64,000 nucleotides of DNA from Microbacterium sp. 67-17 (GCF_001898325.1 NZ_MKTR01000016.1:1-64000), one strand, 5' to 3'; numbered from the stretch's first letter, positions 23,621-32,452 are shown. The notes: generated by a model not told the origin, from the letters alone. Numbers and translations: made by a program.

Positions 23621-25231
23621 ATGAGTTCTACCGTCGATCTGCACGTCAGCCCCCTCGGCCGCGTCGAGGGCGACCTGGACGTGCGCGTCACCATCGAAGA
23701 CGGTGTCGTGACGGATGCCTGGACGCAGGCCATGATGTTCCGCGGGTTCGAAACGATCCTGCGGGGCAAAGACATGCGCGCGGGTCTGATCATGACGCCC
23801 CGCATCTGCGGGATCTGCGGCGGCAGCCACCTCTACAAGGCGTGCTACGCGCTGGACACCGCGTTCCAGACGTTCGTGCCCCACAACGCGACGCTCGTTC
23901 GCAACATCGGTCAGGCAGTCGAGACCCTGCAGTCGATTCCGCGCTACTTCTATGCGATCTTCGCGATCGACCTCACGCACGAGAAGTACAAGGACTCGCC
24001 CCTCTACGAGGAGGCGTGCCGGCGGTTCTCGGCCTACGTCGGCACGAGCTACCAGCCGGGTGTCGTGCTCAGTCAGAAGCCCGTCGAGATCTACGCGATC
24101 TTCGGCGGTCAGTGGCCGCATTCGTCGTTCATGGTGCCCGGTGGCATCATGGGCGCTCCGACCCTCAGTGACGTGACCCGCTCGCACGCGATCCTCGATA
24201 ACTGGAAGAACGCGTGGCTCGAGAAGCAGTGGCTCGGCTGCACCGTCGACCGGTGGCTCGAGAACAAGACGTGGGAAGACATCCTGGCCTGGGTCGACGA
24301 GAGCGACGCCCACCGTGACTCCGACTGCGGCTTCTTCATCCGCTACGCCCTGGACATCGGGCTCGACCTGTACGGACAAGGGTGGGGCAACTACATCGCC
24401 GCCGGTACCTACTTCGACCCGGCATCCTACGATCACCCCACCATCGAGGGACGTAACGATGCACTTGTCGTGCGCTCGGGTGTCTACGCGAACGGCGCGC
24501 ACCACGAGTACGACCAGGCGCGGGTGAGCGAGGATGTCGCGCACTCCTTCTATCGCGGGGATGACGTCGTGCATCCCTTCGATGGGGAGCAGAATGCGAT
24601 CGACCCCGAGCTCGGTGCCAAGCAAGACAAGTACTCCTTCGCCAAAGCTCCGCGCTATGACGTGCCCGGGGTCGGCCGGCTGCCACTGGAAGCCGGGCCG
24701 CTCGCGCGGCAGGTCGTGGCAGGCAAGCCGCAGACGAAGGACTTCCAGGACTACGACCCGCTGTTCACCGACGTCATGGCCAAGAAGGGGCCCTCGGTTC
24801 TGGTGCGTCAGCTCGCGCGGATGCACGAGGCCGCGAAGTACTACAAGCTCGTGAAGAACTGGCTGAACCAGATCGACCTGCACGGCTCGTTCTTCGCCGA
24901 GCCCACCGACCCGGTGTCGGCGCGCGGCTACGGCGGCACGGAGGCTGCTCGCGGCGCGCTGCAGGACTGGATCGTCATCGAGGACGGCAAGATCGCCAAC
25001 TACAACGTCATCACCCCGAGCGCGTGGAACATCGGGCCACGCGATAAGGATGCCGTCGTCGGTCCGATCGAGAGGGCCCTGATCGGCGCCCCGGTGTACG
25101 ACCTCGAAGACCCCGTCGAGCTCGGTCACGTCACCCGCAGCTTCGACGCGTGCCTGGTGTGCACGGTGCACGCCTACGACGGCAAGACGGGGCGAGAGAT
25201 GTCGTCGTTCGTCATCAACAACATGTGTTGA
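23621..25231 (+). CDS. hhyL: [NiFe]-hydrogenase large subunit, group 1h
   Basis: 536 residues holding the NiFe(CN)2CO centre, which splits H2. The L1 motif is RICGICGGSH with Cys63 and Cys66. The L2 motif near the C-terminus is DACLVCTVH with Cys511 and Cys514, ending at His517. Nineteen residues follow His517, the expected peptide removed by the endopeptidase encoded next. The N-terminal PLGRVEGDLD is the standard start of the catalytic fold. The ATG at 23621 follows CGAAAGG and lies 17 bases after the small-subunit stop. In relatives this enzyme oxidises H2 at atmospheric levels during carbon starvation (family knowledge). Confidence 0.95.
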   Translation: MSSTVDLHVSPLGRVEGDLDVRVTIEDGVVTDAWTQAMMFRGFETILRGKDMRAGLIMTPRICGICGGSHLYKACYALDTAFQTFVPHNATLVRNIGQAVETLQSIPRYFYAIFAIDLTHEKYKDSPLYEEACRRFSAYVGTSYQPGVVLSQKPVEIYAIFGGQWPHSSFMVPGGIMGAPTLSDVTRSHAILDNWKNAWLEKQWLGCTVDRWLENKTWEDILAWVDESDAHRDSDCGFFIRYALDIGLDLYGQGWGNYIAAGTYFDPASYDHPTIEGRNDALVVRSGVYANGAHHEYDQARVSEDVAHSFYRGDDVVHPFDGEQNAIDPELGAKQDKYSFAKAPRYDVPGVGRLPLEAGPLARQVVAGKPQTKDFQDYDPLFTDVMAKKGPSVLVRQLARMHEAAKYYKLVKNWLNQIDLHGSFFAEPTDPVSARGYGGTEAARGALQDWIVIEDGKIANYNVITPSAWNIGPRDKDAVVGPIERALIGAPVYDLEDPVELGHVTRSFDACLVCTVHAYDGKTGREMSSFVINNMC

Positions 25232-25245
25232 GCGAGGGACAAGAG

Positions 25246-25809
25246 GTGAAGGCGGGCGCGGCCGTTCATACCGACGAGGCGGTCGAGCCGTGGCGGTTGA
25301 TCGACGACGGTGACGAGAGTTCGCGCGTCGAGCTGTTGATCATCGGGTGCGGCAACATCCTGCGTGGGGATGACGCGGCCGGACCGGTCTTGATCAGACG
25401 CCTGTGGGACTCCGGGCCGGTTCCGGAGCGGATCCGGATCGCCGACGGTGGGACGAGCGGAATGGGTGTCGCATTCGAGATGCGCCACGCCGACCGGGTG
25501 CTCATCATCGACGCGTCGAGCACCGGGGCCGAACCGGGGACGCTGTTCTCGGTACCCGGCGATGTCGTCGCGGAGCTCCCGCCGGCTGGTGCGATGGGAA
25601 GCCACGACTTCCGATGGGATCACGCGATCGCCTTCGGTCGGTGGCTCTTGGGGCCGCTCATGCCTGCCGACATCGATGTCCTGCTCATCGAGGGCGGTTC
25701 CTTCGCCTTCGGTGCGCCCCTGAGCCCCGCCGTGGACGCGGCAATCGAACGGGCGCTCGGAATCGTGCGTGAGCGCATCGCCGCCCTGGAGGAGCAGATC
25801 GATGACTGA
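25246..25809 (+). CDS. Hydrogenase maturation endopeptidase (HyaD/HycI family)
   Basis: 187 residues. It would remove the C-terminal extension of the large subunit once nickel is in place. Family features: GCGNILRGDDAAGPV (the GxGNxLxxD motif with a nickel-sensing acid), IADGGTSG with the second acid, and a conserved His in MGSHDF. The N-terminus is about 35 residues longer than usual. The GTG at 25246 is chosen because it is the first in-frame start after the large-subunit stop and follows GAGGGACAAGAG. It overlaps the next gene by ATGACTGA. Confidence 0.92.
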   Translation: MKAGAAVHTDEAVEPWRLIDDGDESSRVELLIIGCGNILRGDDAAGPVLIRRLWDSGPVPERIRIADGGTSGMGVAFEMRHADRVLIIDASSTGAEPGTLFSVPGDVVAELPPAGAMGSHDFRWDHAIAFGRWLLGPLMPADIDVLLIEGGSFAFGAPLSPAVDAAIERALGIVRERIAALEEQIDD

Positions 25810-26116
25810 GGACGTCGAGCAGGTCACCGTCGAGTTCACTCCCGAGGGACACCTGCGCCTTCCCGCGGAGTTCGCCCGCGCCCACTTTCCGGATGACCGG
25901 ATCGCCGCCCTTCGTGCGCCCACCGGCGAGATCGTGGTGATGCCGGTCGGTGTGGCCGCGTCGGGTGGGCTGATGCTCAAGCAGCGCAATGTCGCGGGCG
26001 ACCGCAGTGTCCTCCTTCGCGAAGCGCTCGCCGATGACTACCCGGTGGGTTTCGTGGGAGCACAATGGTCGCGAAAGCGTCGCCGCCTGACCATTACTGA
26101 AGAGGGTTCCCGATGA
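25802..26116 (+). CDS. Conserved small protein of the hydrogenase operon, unknown function
   Basis: 104 residues, mostly beta in character, without Cys clusters or membrane helices. Visible features are V-E-F-T-P-E-G-H-L-R-L-P near the N-terminus and a basic stretch RKRRRL near the end. The gene overlaps both neighbours (8 bases with the protease, ATGA with the TPR gene), so it is made in fixed proportion with them and probably acts in assembly of this hydrogenase. I do not recognise a named family. Confidence 0.7.
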   Translation: MTEDVEQVTVEFTPEGHLRLPAEFARAHFPDDRIAALRAPTGEIVVMPVGVAASGGLMLKQRNVAGDRSVLLREALADDYPVGFVGAQWSRKRRRLTITEEGSR

Positions 26117-27297
26117 CCGAGATCGACCGCCCACAGCCTCTCGGAGCGTTCGCCCTGCCGGCCGGTCTGCTGCTGATAGCCGGCGCCGACACGGATGCCG
26201 CGCGGCAGTCTCTGCTTTCCGGTCACCTGCCCGAGAGTTGGCCGTCAGCGCTTGAGGGTGTGCGTCTGGCTTACGAGGGGCGGGTCGAGGATGCTGCCGC
26301 GGTCTTCGCAGCATCCGACCGACCCGTCGACCGCTACAACCTCTTCGTCGTCGACCCTGACAGCATTGCGCGAACCGATGTCACTGCCGCGCTCGGGGAC
26401 CAGTGGCGGCCGCTCGTCGATCATGTCGCCTTCACGCTCGGGCAGACCAGCATCCCGCCCGAGGTCGGTAGCTCCACCGGCGAGGTTGCCGCACTGATCC
26501 TCACCGCGCAGGCAGCCCACGCGCTCGATGACGGCGACGAGAACGAGGCTGTCGAATGTCTGCGCGCCGCCGCCGACCACGTCCGGGGCGTCGCTCCCGC
26601 GTTCGCGGGCGTCATCCTCAGCGAGCTCGCCGGTCGTGGACACAATCTCGCCGATGCCGACGAGGCAGTCGCGCTGCTGAAGGGCACCGACCTCCGCGCC
26701 GCGTACGCCGAAGCCCTCTACCACCGCGCGGGGCTTGTCCACGGAATGGCGATCGAGGGGCGGCGCTCTCTCACCGAAGCGATCCAGGGCTACACCGAGG
26801 CGCTCCGGCACCTCGATGAGGGCGAGAATCGGCCCCTGTTCGCCCGCGTGCACCTCAACCTCGGCACCGCGTACCTGGCGGCGCCCGTCATGTCGGATGC
26901 CGACATGCTGCGGGTGGGCATAGCGATCCAGTCGCTGCGTACCGCTGCACGGTTGCTGGACGAGAAGGACGACGCCGAGGAATGGGCCAGCGCTCGTCTG
27001 AATCTCGCCAATGCGTTGGTCTATGCGCCGTCTGCGCGCCAGCGTGACAACCTCATGGAAGCTGTGGACCTCTACGAGGTGGTGCTTCGCACCAGGTCGC
27101 CGAAGAAGGACGCTCTCGGGCGCGCCCGGGTGCTCTCGAACCAGGGGAATGCCCTTGCCCATCTCGGGCTCCTCGAGGATGCGCGGGGGCGCTTCGACGA
27201 GGCGGAGTTCCTCTTCGCTTCGAAGGGCGACGAGAACTCGGCTGCGATCGTGCGGGACCTCCGCGATCAGCTGGTGGCGGCGGGGAGCCCGGCATGA
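26113..27297 (+). CDS. TPR-repeat protein of the hydrogenase operon
   Basis: 394 residues. The C-terminal two-thirds are helical pairs of tetratricopeptide type, for example ARVHLNLGTAYLAAP, ASARLNLANALVY and RVLSNQGNALAHLGLLEDA. The N-terminal about 130 residues are non-repetitive. There is no signal or membrane helix. TPR proteins of this size recur in actinobacterial group 1h operons, where a scaffold or assembly role is presumed but unproven. The start overlaps the preceding stop (ATGA). The large number of acidic residues favours a soluble protein. Confidence 0.75.
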   Translation: MTEIDRPQPLGAFALPAGLLLIAGADTDAARQSLLSGHLPESWPSALEGVRLAYEGRVEDAAAVFAASDRPVDRYNLFVVDPDSIARTDVTAALGDQWRPLVDHVAFTLGQTSIPPEVGSSTGEVAALILTAQAAHALDDGDENEAVECLRAAADHVRGVAPAFAGVILSELAGRGHNLADADEAVALLKGTDLRAAYAEALYHRAGLVHGMAIEGRRSLTEAIQGYTEALRHLDEGENRPLFARVHLNLGTAYLAAPVMSDADMLRVGIAIQSLRTAARLLDEKDDAEEWASARLNLANALVYAPSARQRDNLMEAVDLYEVVLRTRSPKKDALGRARVLSNQGNALAHLGLLEDARGRFDEAEFLFASKGDENSAAIVRDLRDQLVAAGSPA

Positions 27298-27331
27298 CGC
27301 CCGCACGCCGGAACGAATGGGGAGGTATCCG

Positions 27332-27799
27332 ATGACGATGCTCGACGCTGACACGCGAGACTCTGACGCCCTCGAGGCTGAAACCCTCGAAACGACTGCC
27401 GCGAGACTGGACGCGGCGGTCGCTGCCATCAGCCGGCTCGATCCCGACAGTCGTGCCGTGGCCGAAGAGTTCGCGCTGGCCCTCGACGCCCTCTCGAAGG
27501 AGGCGCTCACCACGATCGTGCGGGCTCTGCGGGAAGATCCCCGCGGCAAGGAGCTCCTCTTCGACCTCGTCGACGATCCGGCAGTGCGGATGCTGCTCGG
27601 CATGCACGGAATCATCCGGATGCCGGACCCCGCCGCCACCGCCGAGGCGACGGCGCCCGCGCCGGTAGCGAGCGCTCGTCCCGTTGCGTTCGTGAGTCTC
27701 GAATCGCTGCTGCGCGGGCCGAGCGCCGCCCCGACGGGTGCCTGCGGGACCGGGGCCAGCGCATGCGGCCCCGAGGGCTGTGGCTGCGGCGGGCACTGA
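27332..27799 (+). CDS. Cys-tailed helical protein resembling the N-domain of hydrogenase-linked NifU-like proteins
   Basis: 155 residues. Residues about 20-92 form a helical domain ending RMLLGMHGIIRMPDP, which resembles the helical domain ending LLLHGLHP found before the NifU domain in NifU-like partners of group 1h hydrogenases (my recollection of the family, not a search). Here no NifU or Rieske domain follows. Instead there is an Ala/Pro linker and a short tail with five Cys ending C-G-P-E-G-C-G-C-G-G-H, which could bind a metal or cluster. GGGGAGG precedes the ATG at 27332. The 3' end overlaps hypF by about 20 bases. Confidence 0.7.
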   Translation: MTMLDADTRDSDALEAETLETTAARLDAAVAAISRLDPDSRAVAEEFALALDALSKEALTTIVRALREDPRGKELLFDLVDDPAVRMLLGMHGIIRMPDPAATAEATAPAPVASARPVAFVSLESLLRGPSAAPTGACGTGASACGPEGCGCGGH

Positions 27800-30125
27800 C
27801 ACGGCGCGCCTGCGCGCCGCCGTCGTGCCCAGCGTCCGCGTAGCCGCGACGGTGCGCGGTGTCGTGCAGGGCGTCGGGTTTCGCCCGCACGTTGCGCGAG
27901 TCGCTGCCGCGCACGGCGTGACCGGGTGGTGCGGCAACGACGACGAAAGCGTGTTCATCGAGGCGCAGGGGACGGCCGCCGCCGTCGCGGGCTTTCTGCG
28001 CGAGGTGCGTGAGCAGGCGCCCGTCCTGGCTGTCATCGACGAGGTGACCACCGCCGATCGCGACACCATCCCGGGAGAGAGCGACTTCCGGATCGTCGAG
28101 AGTCGTCGCGCGGACGGCGTGCGCACCCTCATCCCGCCCGATGTCGGATGCTGCGACGACTGCCGCCGCGAGCTCCGAGACCCAGGCGACAGACGCTTCG
28201 GCTACCCGTTCATCACGTGCACGAACTGCGGACCACGGTTGAGCATCATCCGTGACCTCCCCTACGACAGGCCGCTGACGACCATGTCGGTCTTTCCGAT
28301 GTGCGCAGCATGCCGCGCCGAGTACGAGGACCCGCTCGATCGGCGCTATCACGCCCAACCGATCAGCTGCTTTGACTGCGGACCCACGCTCACGCTCACG
28401 GATGCCGCCGGAGGTTCCCTGTGCACCGGAGCGGAGACGCTCGCCGCCGCGCGACGTGCTCTCGCGGACGGGCGCATCGTGGCGGTCAAAGGCCTCGGCG
28501 GCTACACCGTGATGTGCGATGCCCGCAGCGAGACTGCTGTCCGCCGGTTGCGCGAGCGCAAGCGCCGGCCCGGCAAGCCCTTCGCGGTGATGGCCGGCTC
28601 GATCGAGGAGGCTTCGCGCATCGCGCACCTCGATGCGGCCGCTGCCCGCGAGATGACGGGGCCGGCCCGCCCCATCGTCATCGCCGACACGGCGACGGAT
28701 GCCGATCTCGCGCCGTCCGTGGCTCCCGGGCTGTCGCGGGTGGGCATCATGCTTCCCTCCGCCGCGGTGCACGAACTCCTGCTGAACCCGGCCGACGTGG
28801 TGGTGGCAACCAGCGGCAACGTATCAGGTGACCCGCTGTGCTTCCGCGAGGATGACGCTTTCGAGCTGCTCGGCGGGATCGCCGACCTCTTCGTGACCAA
28901 CGACCGCGGCATCCACGTTCCCGTCGAAGACTCCGTCCTGCTCGCCGGTGGCGCAGGCGGCGACCTGATTCCGCTCCGGCGCAGTCGCGGGTACGCCCCG
29001 CTACCGATTCGTCTCTCCCCCTCGTCCGGTGGTGGCGTGGTCCTCGCCGTCGGAGGTGAGCTCAAGAACACGTTCGCGATCGTGCGCAATGACCGGGCGT
29101 TTCTGTCGGCGCACGTCGGAGACATGGGTTCGCTCGCGTGCCAGGAAGCCTTCGAGCGCGGCGTCGCACAGTTCGAAGGGCTGCACCGCAGTTCGCCGGC
29201 TCTTCTGGTCGCGGATCTGCACCCCGATTACGCGACGACGCGGTGGGCCCAGCGGCATGCTGATCGGACCGGCACCGCCTTCGTGCAGATCCAGCACCAT
29301 CACGCTCACGCCCTGAGCCTTCTCGCCGAACACGACGCGGTCGGCACGCGGGTCGCGATAGCCGCTGTCGACGGCACCGGGTGGGGTGAGGACTCCACCA
29401 TCTGGGGTGGCGAGATCCTGCTCGTCGGGGCTGACCCGCTCGAGTACGAGCGCGTCGCGCACGTCCCATGCTTCCGGCTGGTTGGTGGGGACACCGCTGC
29501 CCGCAGCCCCTGGCGCGTCGCTGTCGGGCTGCTGCGCGACTGGGGGATCGATGGCACCGGCATCCCCGTGGCCGCCGATGCTCCACCCGCGGAACTGGCT
29601 CTCGTACGTGCACAGCTGGATTCAGCAGAGCCCGTCGGAGTGATCGCCACCTCAAGTCTCGGGCGGGTCTTCGACGCTGTCGCGGCGATTCTGGGCATCC
29701 GTCACCGCATCACCTACGAAGCCCAGGCGGCGATGGAACTCGAGGCTGCTGCCGGCGCCTGCGAGCACGGCGGGCATCCGGATGCGGCAGCCGAGTTGCC
29801 CGCGCTGGTCGCCGACGTCGTTGAGCGGATGCGCGCGGGACAACCGGTCGCGTGTCTGGCGCGGCGATTCCACGACGGCGTCGCTGCCTGGATCGCCACG
29901 GCGCTGACCGACCTCGTCAGCTCCGGCCGCGCCGACGTGGCGGGTCTTACCGGCGGCGTCGCACAGAACCGCGTGCTGCTGAACGAGGTCGGATCTAGAC
30001 TGTCCCGCGACGGGGTCCCGACGATGCTCCACCGTCGGGTTCCCGCCGGAGACGGTGGCCTGAGCCTCGGGCAGGCCCTTGCCGGACACCTGATGCTTGC
30101 CGGCTCATCCGGCAGAGGGGAGTGA
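27780..30125 (+). CDS. hypF: Carbamoyltransferase HypF
   Basis: About 781 residues. HypF makes the carbamoyl group that becomes the cyanide ligands of the NiFe site and passes it to HypE. Domains in order: acylphosphatase (VRGVVQGVGFRPHVARVA), two zinc-finger-like Cys4 units (CCDDC...CTNCGP; CAAC...CFDCGP), a YrdC-type domain (GRIVAVKGLGGYTVMCDA ... KRRPGKPFAVM) and a Kae1-like C-terminal domain (HHHAHALSLLAEH, DGTGWGEDSTIWGGE). GTG 27780 is preferred (GAGGG just upstream); GTG 27738 and GTG 27825 are alternatives. Length is normal for the family. Confidence 0.95.
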   Translation: MAAAGTDTARLRAAVVPSVRVAATVRGVVQGVGFRPHVARVAAAHGVTGWCGNDDESVFIEAQGTAAAVAGFLREVREQAPVLAVIDEVTTADRDTIPGESDFRIVESRRADGVRTLIPPDVGCCDDCRRELRDPGDRRFGYPFITCTNCGPRLSIIRDLPYDRPLTTMSVFPMCAACRAEYEDPLDRRYHAQPISCFDCGPTLTLTDAAGGSLCTGAETLAAARRALADGRIVAVKGLGGYTVMCDARSETAVRRLRERKRRPGKPFAVMAGSIEEASRIAHLDAAAAREMTGPARPIVIADTATDADLAPSVAPGLSRVGIMLPSAAVHELLLNPADVVVATSGNVSGDPLCFREDDAFELLGGIADLFVTNDRGIHVPVEDSVLLAGGAGGDLIPLRRSRGYAPLPIRLSPSSGGGVVLAVGGELKNTFAIVRNDRAFLSAHVGDMGSLACQEAFERGVAQFEGLHRSSPALLVADLHPDYATTRWAQRHADRTGTAFVQIQHHHAHALSLLAEHDAVGTRVAIAAVDGTGWGEDSTIWGGEILLVGADPLEYERVAHVPCFRLVGGDTAARSPWRVAVGLLRDWGIDGTGIPVAADAPPAELALVRAQLDSAEPVGVIATSSLGRVFDAVAAILGIRHRITYEAQAAMELEAAAGACEHGGHPDAAAELPALVADVVERMRAGQPVACLARRFHDGVAAWIATALTDLVSSGRADVAGLTGGVAQNRVLLNEVGSRLSRDGVPTMLHRRVPAGDGGLSLGQALAGHLMLAGSSGRGE

Positions 30126-30130
30126 GCCCG

Positions 30131-30403
30131 ATGTGCCTTGCGATTCCGGGCAGGATCACCGACCGCTGGGTCGAACCCGACGGCGCGATCGTCGCCGAGA
30201 TCGACTTCGCCGGCGAGAGCCGTACCGCCAAGCTCAACTTCCTTCCCGACCTCCAGGTCGGCGACTACGTCATCGTGCACGCCGGGTTCGCGCTCACCCG
30301 CGTTCCGGCCGATCAGGTCACCCAGGTGATGAGCGCGATGCAGGATGCCGGTGTCGTGGACGCCGACGGTGCGATCGCCCACGACGCAAGGATCGGGCTG
30401 TGA
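30131..30403 (+). CDS. hypC: HypC-family maturation chaperone (first copy)
   Basis: 90 residues beginning MCLAIPG. Cys2 is the residue that carries the Fe(CN)2CO fragment together with HypD, so the start at 30131 rather than an upstream GTG is firm. GGGGAG lies at 30117-30122. The beta-barrel core shows AEIDFAGESRTAKLNFLPDLQVGDYVIVHAGFAL. It is one of three HypC-type proteins in this operon. The stop overlaps the next start as GTGA. Confidence 0.95.
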   Translation: MCLAIPGRITDRWVEPDGAIVAEIDFAGESRTAKLNFLPDLQVGDYVIVHAGFALTRVPADQVTQVMSAMQDAGVVDADGAIAHDARIGL

Positions 30404-31044
30404 GCGCCGCGCCCGCAAGCGACCTGCGGATCGCCGCCGTCCACGTGGCCCGCGCCCAGGTGCTCGGCGGCACCGTGCATGTCGTCGGCGATGACTCTGC
30501 AGCGCTTTCCGGTGTCCGGGCCGCGGGGCAGGGCGACGCGGTCGAGATCCTGCGAGCTACCGCGCGATCGGGGGATGCCGCGATCATCGTCGGCGCCTTC
30601 GCCGACCGGGATCGGCTCTTGGCGCGCCTTCCCGCATGGGGGGTCGCGGGGATCTGGGTGGGGGATGCTCAGCGTCCCGCCGATGGCATGGCCACCGTGT
30701 GCGTCGCCGGCGACGCCGAGGTCGTCGTGCCCGGCATCCTCGCCCTCGCCGACGACCTGCGAGAAGACCCTGCCGCGCTGCAACCGGCCATCGTGGAGTG
30801 CACCGACGAGGTCTGTATCACCTGCAGCGACGAAGGTCGGCTCGGAGAGGTCCTCGCGGCCCCACCCGTCCTGTTCGCTCCGGCGCGCGTGCGTACCGCG
30901 GATGGCCAGGAGGATGTCGATGTCACGATCCTTGGACACGTCAGGCCGGGCGATCTCGTGCTCATCCACGCCGGGATGGCGATCGCGACGGTGCCGTTAC
31001 CACCCGAGGTGCCCGTCCCGATCGCCGCGGAGGTGATGTCATGA
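30400..31044 (+). CDS. Extended HypC-like protein with N-terminal SIS-like domain
   Basis: 214 residues. The first about 125 residues look like a degenerate sugar-isomerase (SIS) domain (VHVVGDDSAAL; SGDAAIIVGAFADRDRLLARL; GVAGIWVG). The rest resembles HypC: VECTDEVCITCSDEG followed by VDVTILGHVRPGDLVLIHAGMAI. The essential N-terminal Cys2 of HypC is absent; a Cys-rich C-x4-C-x2-C stretch takes its place at the junction. Such fusions may be known from other actinobacterial hyp clusters; the role is not established. GTGA overlap with hypC upstream, ATGA overlap with hypE downstream. Confidence 0.7.
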   Translation: MSAAPASDLRIAAVHVARAQVLGGTVHVVGDDSAALSGVRAAGQGDAVEILRATARSGDAAIIVGAFADRDRLLARLPAWGVAGIWVGDAQRPADGMATVCVAGDAEVVVPGILALADDLREDPAALQPAIVECTDEVCITCSDEGRLGEVLAAPPVLFAPARVRTADGQEDVDVTILGHVRPGDLVLIHAGMAIATVPLPPEVPVPIAAEVMS

Positions 31045-32165
31045 CGACCGACGCCACGGCAGCTGACACGGGTCGCCGCGGAAAGAACCGGCTCAACGAG
31101 TCAGAAGACGAGGTCCTCGCGCGCATCGAAGCATTCCGCCGGCGCCGCCCGCGGCTGATCGACGAGGTGATCACCCTGGCACACGGAGCAGGGGGCAAGG
31201 CCTCTGCGGCGCTGGTGGACGCCGTCTTCTTCGAAGCATTCGGCTCTCCCACACCGGGCGACCCGGGCGACGCCGCGGTCCTGGAGCGGCCGGCGGGACG
31301 CATTGCGATGACCACCGACTCCTACGTCGTCAACCCGATCCGCTTCCCCGGCGGGAGCATCGGCGATCTTGCCGTCAATGGCACCGTCAACGACCTCGCC
31401 GTCAGCGGTGCGGTGCCCACCGCTCTCACCGCGGCTTTCGTCATCGAAGAGGGTCTTCCCGTCCAGACACTCCGCGAGATCGCCGCCGACATGCGGGCTG
31501 CAGCTGACACGGCCGGCGTGGCGATCGTCGCCGGCGACACCAAGGTGGTGCCGCGGGGCGCTGCCGACAAGCTCTTCATCACGACGGCCGGCGTCGGGGT
31601 GCTCCCCGCGGGCCGTCGACTCGGAGCCGACCTCGTCGAACCGGGCGATCGCATCCTCGTGTCGGGACCCATCGGCGCCCACGGAATGGCCGTCATGCTT
31701 GCGCGGGGGAACCTCGCCATCGACGCCGAAATCTCATCCGATTCCCGTGCCGTGAATGGACTCGTCGAGGCTCTGCTGGATGCCGCGCCGCAGACCCGCT
31801 GGATGAGAGACGCCACGCGTGGGGGCCTGGGGACCGTGCTCAACGAGCTCGTGCAGGCATCCGGGCGCGGAGTGATCGTCGACGACGAAGCAGTGCCGGT
31901 TGCCCCGGTCGTTCGCGGCGCGTGCGACATGCTCGGGATCGATCCCCTCTACGTCGCCAACGAGGGGATGTTCGCTGCGGTCGTTCCCGCCGATGTCGCG
32001 GATGCCGGGCTCGCTGCCCTGCGGGCGCTGCCCGGGGGCGGGAGTGCCGCGATCATCGGCGAAGTTGTCGCAAGCCCCTCCGACATCGTGGCAGTGCGCA
32101 ACGCCTTCGGCGGCACCCGCATCGTCGACATGCTCGTGGGCGACCCCCTTCCCCGAATCTGCTGA
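31041..32165 (+). CDS. hypE: Carbamoyl dehydratase HypE
   Basis: 374 residues. HypE accepts a carbamoyl group from HypF on its C-terminal Cys and dehydrates it with ATP to thiocyanate, the cyanide donor. The C-terminus PLPRIC carries this Cys. The PurM-like fold is seen in LAHGAGGKASAALV, DGDAAVLE-like acidic ATP-site residues, MTTDSYVVNPIRFPGGSIGDLAVNGTVNDLAVSG, and MRDATRGGLGTVLNELV. An N-terminal extension of about 35 polar residues precedes the family start. The start overlaps the upstream stop (ATGA). Confidence 0.96.
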   Translation: MTTDATAADTGRRGKNRLNESEDEVLARIEAFRRRRPRLIDEVITLAHGAGGKASAALVDAVFFEAFGSPTPGDPGDAAVLERPAGRIAMTTDSYVVNPIRFPGGSIGDLAVNGTVNDLAVSGAVPTALTAAFVIEEGLPVQTLREIAADMRAAADTAGVAIVAGDTKVVPRGAADKLFITTAGVGVLPAGRRLGADLVEPGDRILVSGPIGAHGMAVMLARGNLAIDAEISSDSRAVNGLVEALLDAAPQTRWMRDATRGGLGTVLNELVQASGRGVIVDDEAVPVAPVVRGACDMLGIDPLYVANEGMFAAVVPADVADAGLAALRALPGGGSAAIIGEVVASPSDIVAVRNAFGGTRIVDMLVGDPLPRIC

Positions 32166-32179
32166 AAGAGAGGTCAGCC

Positions 32180-32452
32180 ATGTGTCTCGGAATCCCCGGT
32201 GAGATCGTCGAGGTCGTCGATGCCGACGAACACCTCGCGTCGGTCGAGGTCAGTGGTGTTCGCCGCGTCATCTCCACGCGGCTGCTCGCCGACGAGCATG
32301 TCGGAGTCGGGGACTGGGTGCTGGTGCACGTCGGCTTCGCGATGAGCAAGATCGACGAGCACGAGGCCGATGTCACCCTCGATCAGATCCGAAAACTCGG
32401 GCGAACCTACGACGAAGAGCTCGAGGCCTTCATGGAAACGGAGATCGTCTGA
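32180..32452 (+). CDS. hypC: HypC-family maturation chaperone (second copy)
   Basis: 90 residues beginning MCLGIPG with the catalytic Cys2, then SVEVSGVRRVISTRLL and VGDWVLVHVGFAMSKID. It differs clearly from the first copy at 30131, so it is not a recent duplication. It directly precedes hypD with a one-base TGATG overlap, the usual place of the HypC partner of HypD. The first copy may serve the handover to the large subunit instead (inference). AGAGAGG precedes the ATG. Confidence 0.95.
   Translation: MCLGIPGEIVEVVDADEHLASVEVSGVRRVISTRLLADEHVGVGDWVLVHVGFAMSKIDEHEADVTLDQIRKLGRTYDEELEAFMETEIV

Noticed and set aside
23600..25171. A 523-codon open frame antisense to the hydrogenase large subunit
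   Set aside because: The plus strand carries intact L1 and L2 nickel-ligand motifs. The antisense peptide is Arg/Val/Gly-rich without motifs.
25139..25231. Ala instead of Pro in the L2 motif of the large subunit (DACLVC rather than DPCxxC) as a possible inactivating change
   Set aside because: Both Cys ligands and the His before the cleavage site are present, and I believe this substitution is usual in group 1h enzymes.
22632..25231. Periplasmic export of the hydrogenase
   Set aside because: The small subunit begins directly with the cluster motif; there is no twin-arginine signal and no membrane anchor subunit is encoded.
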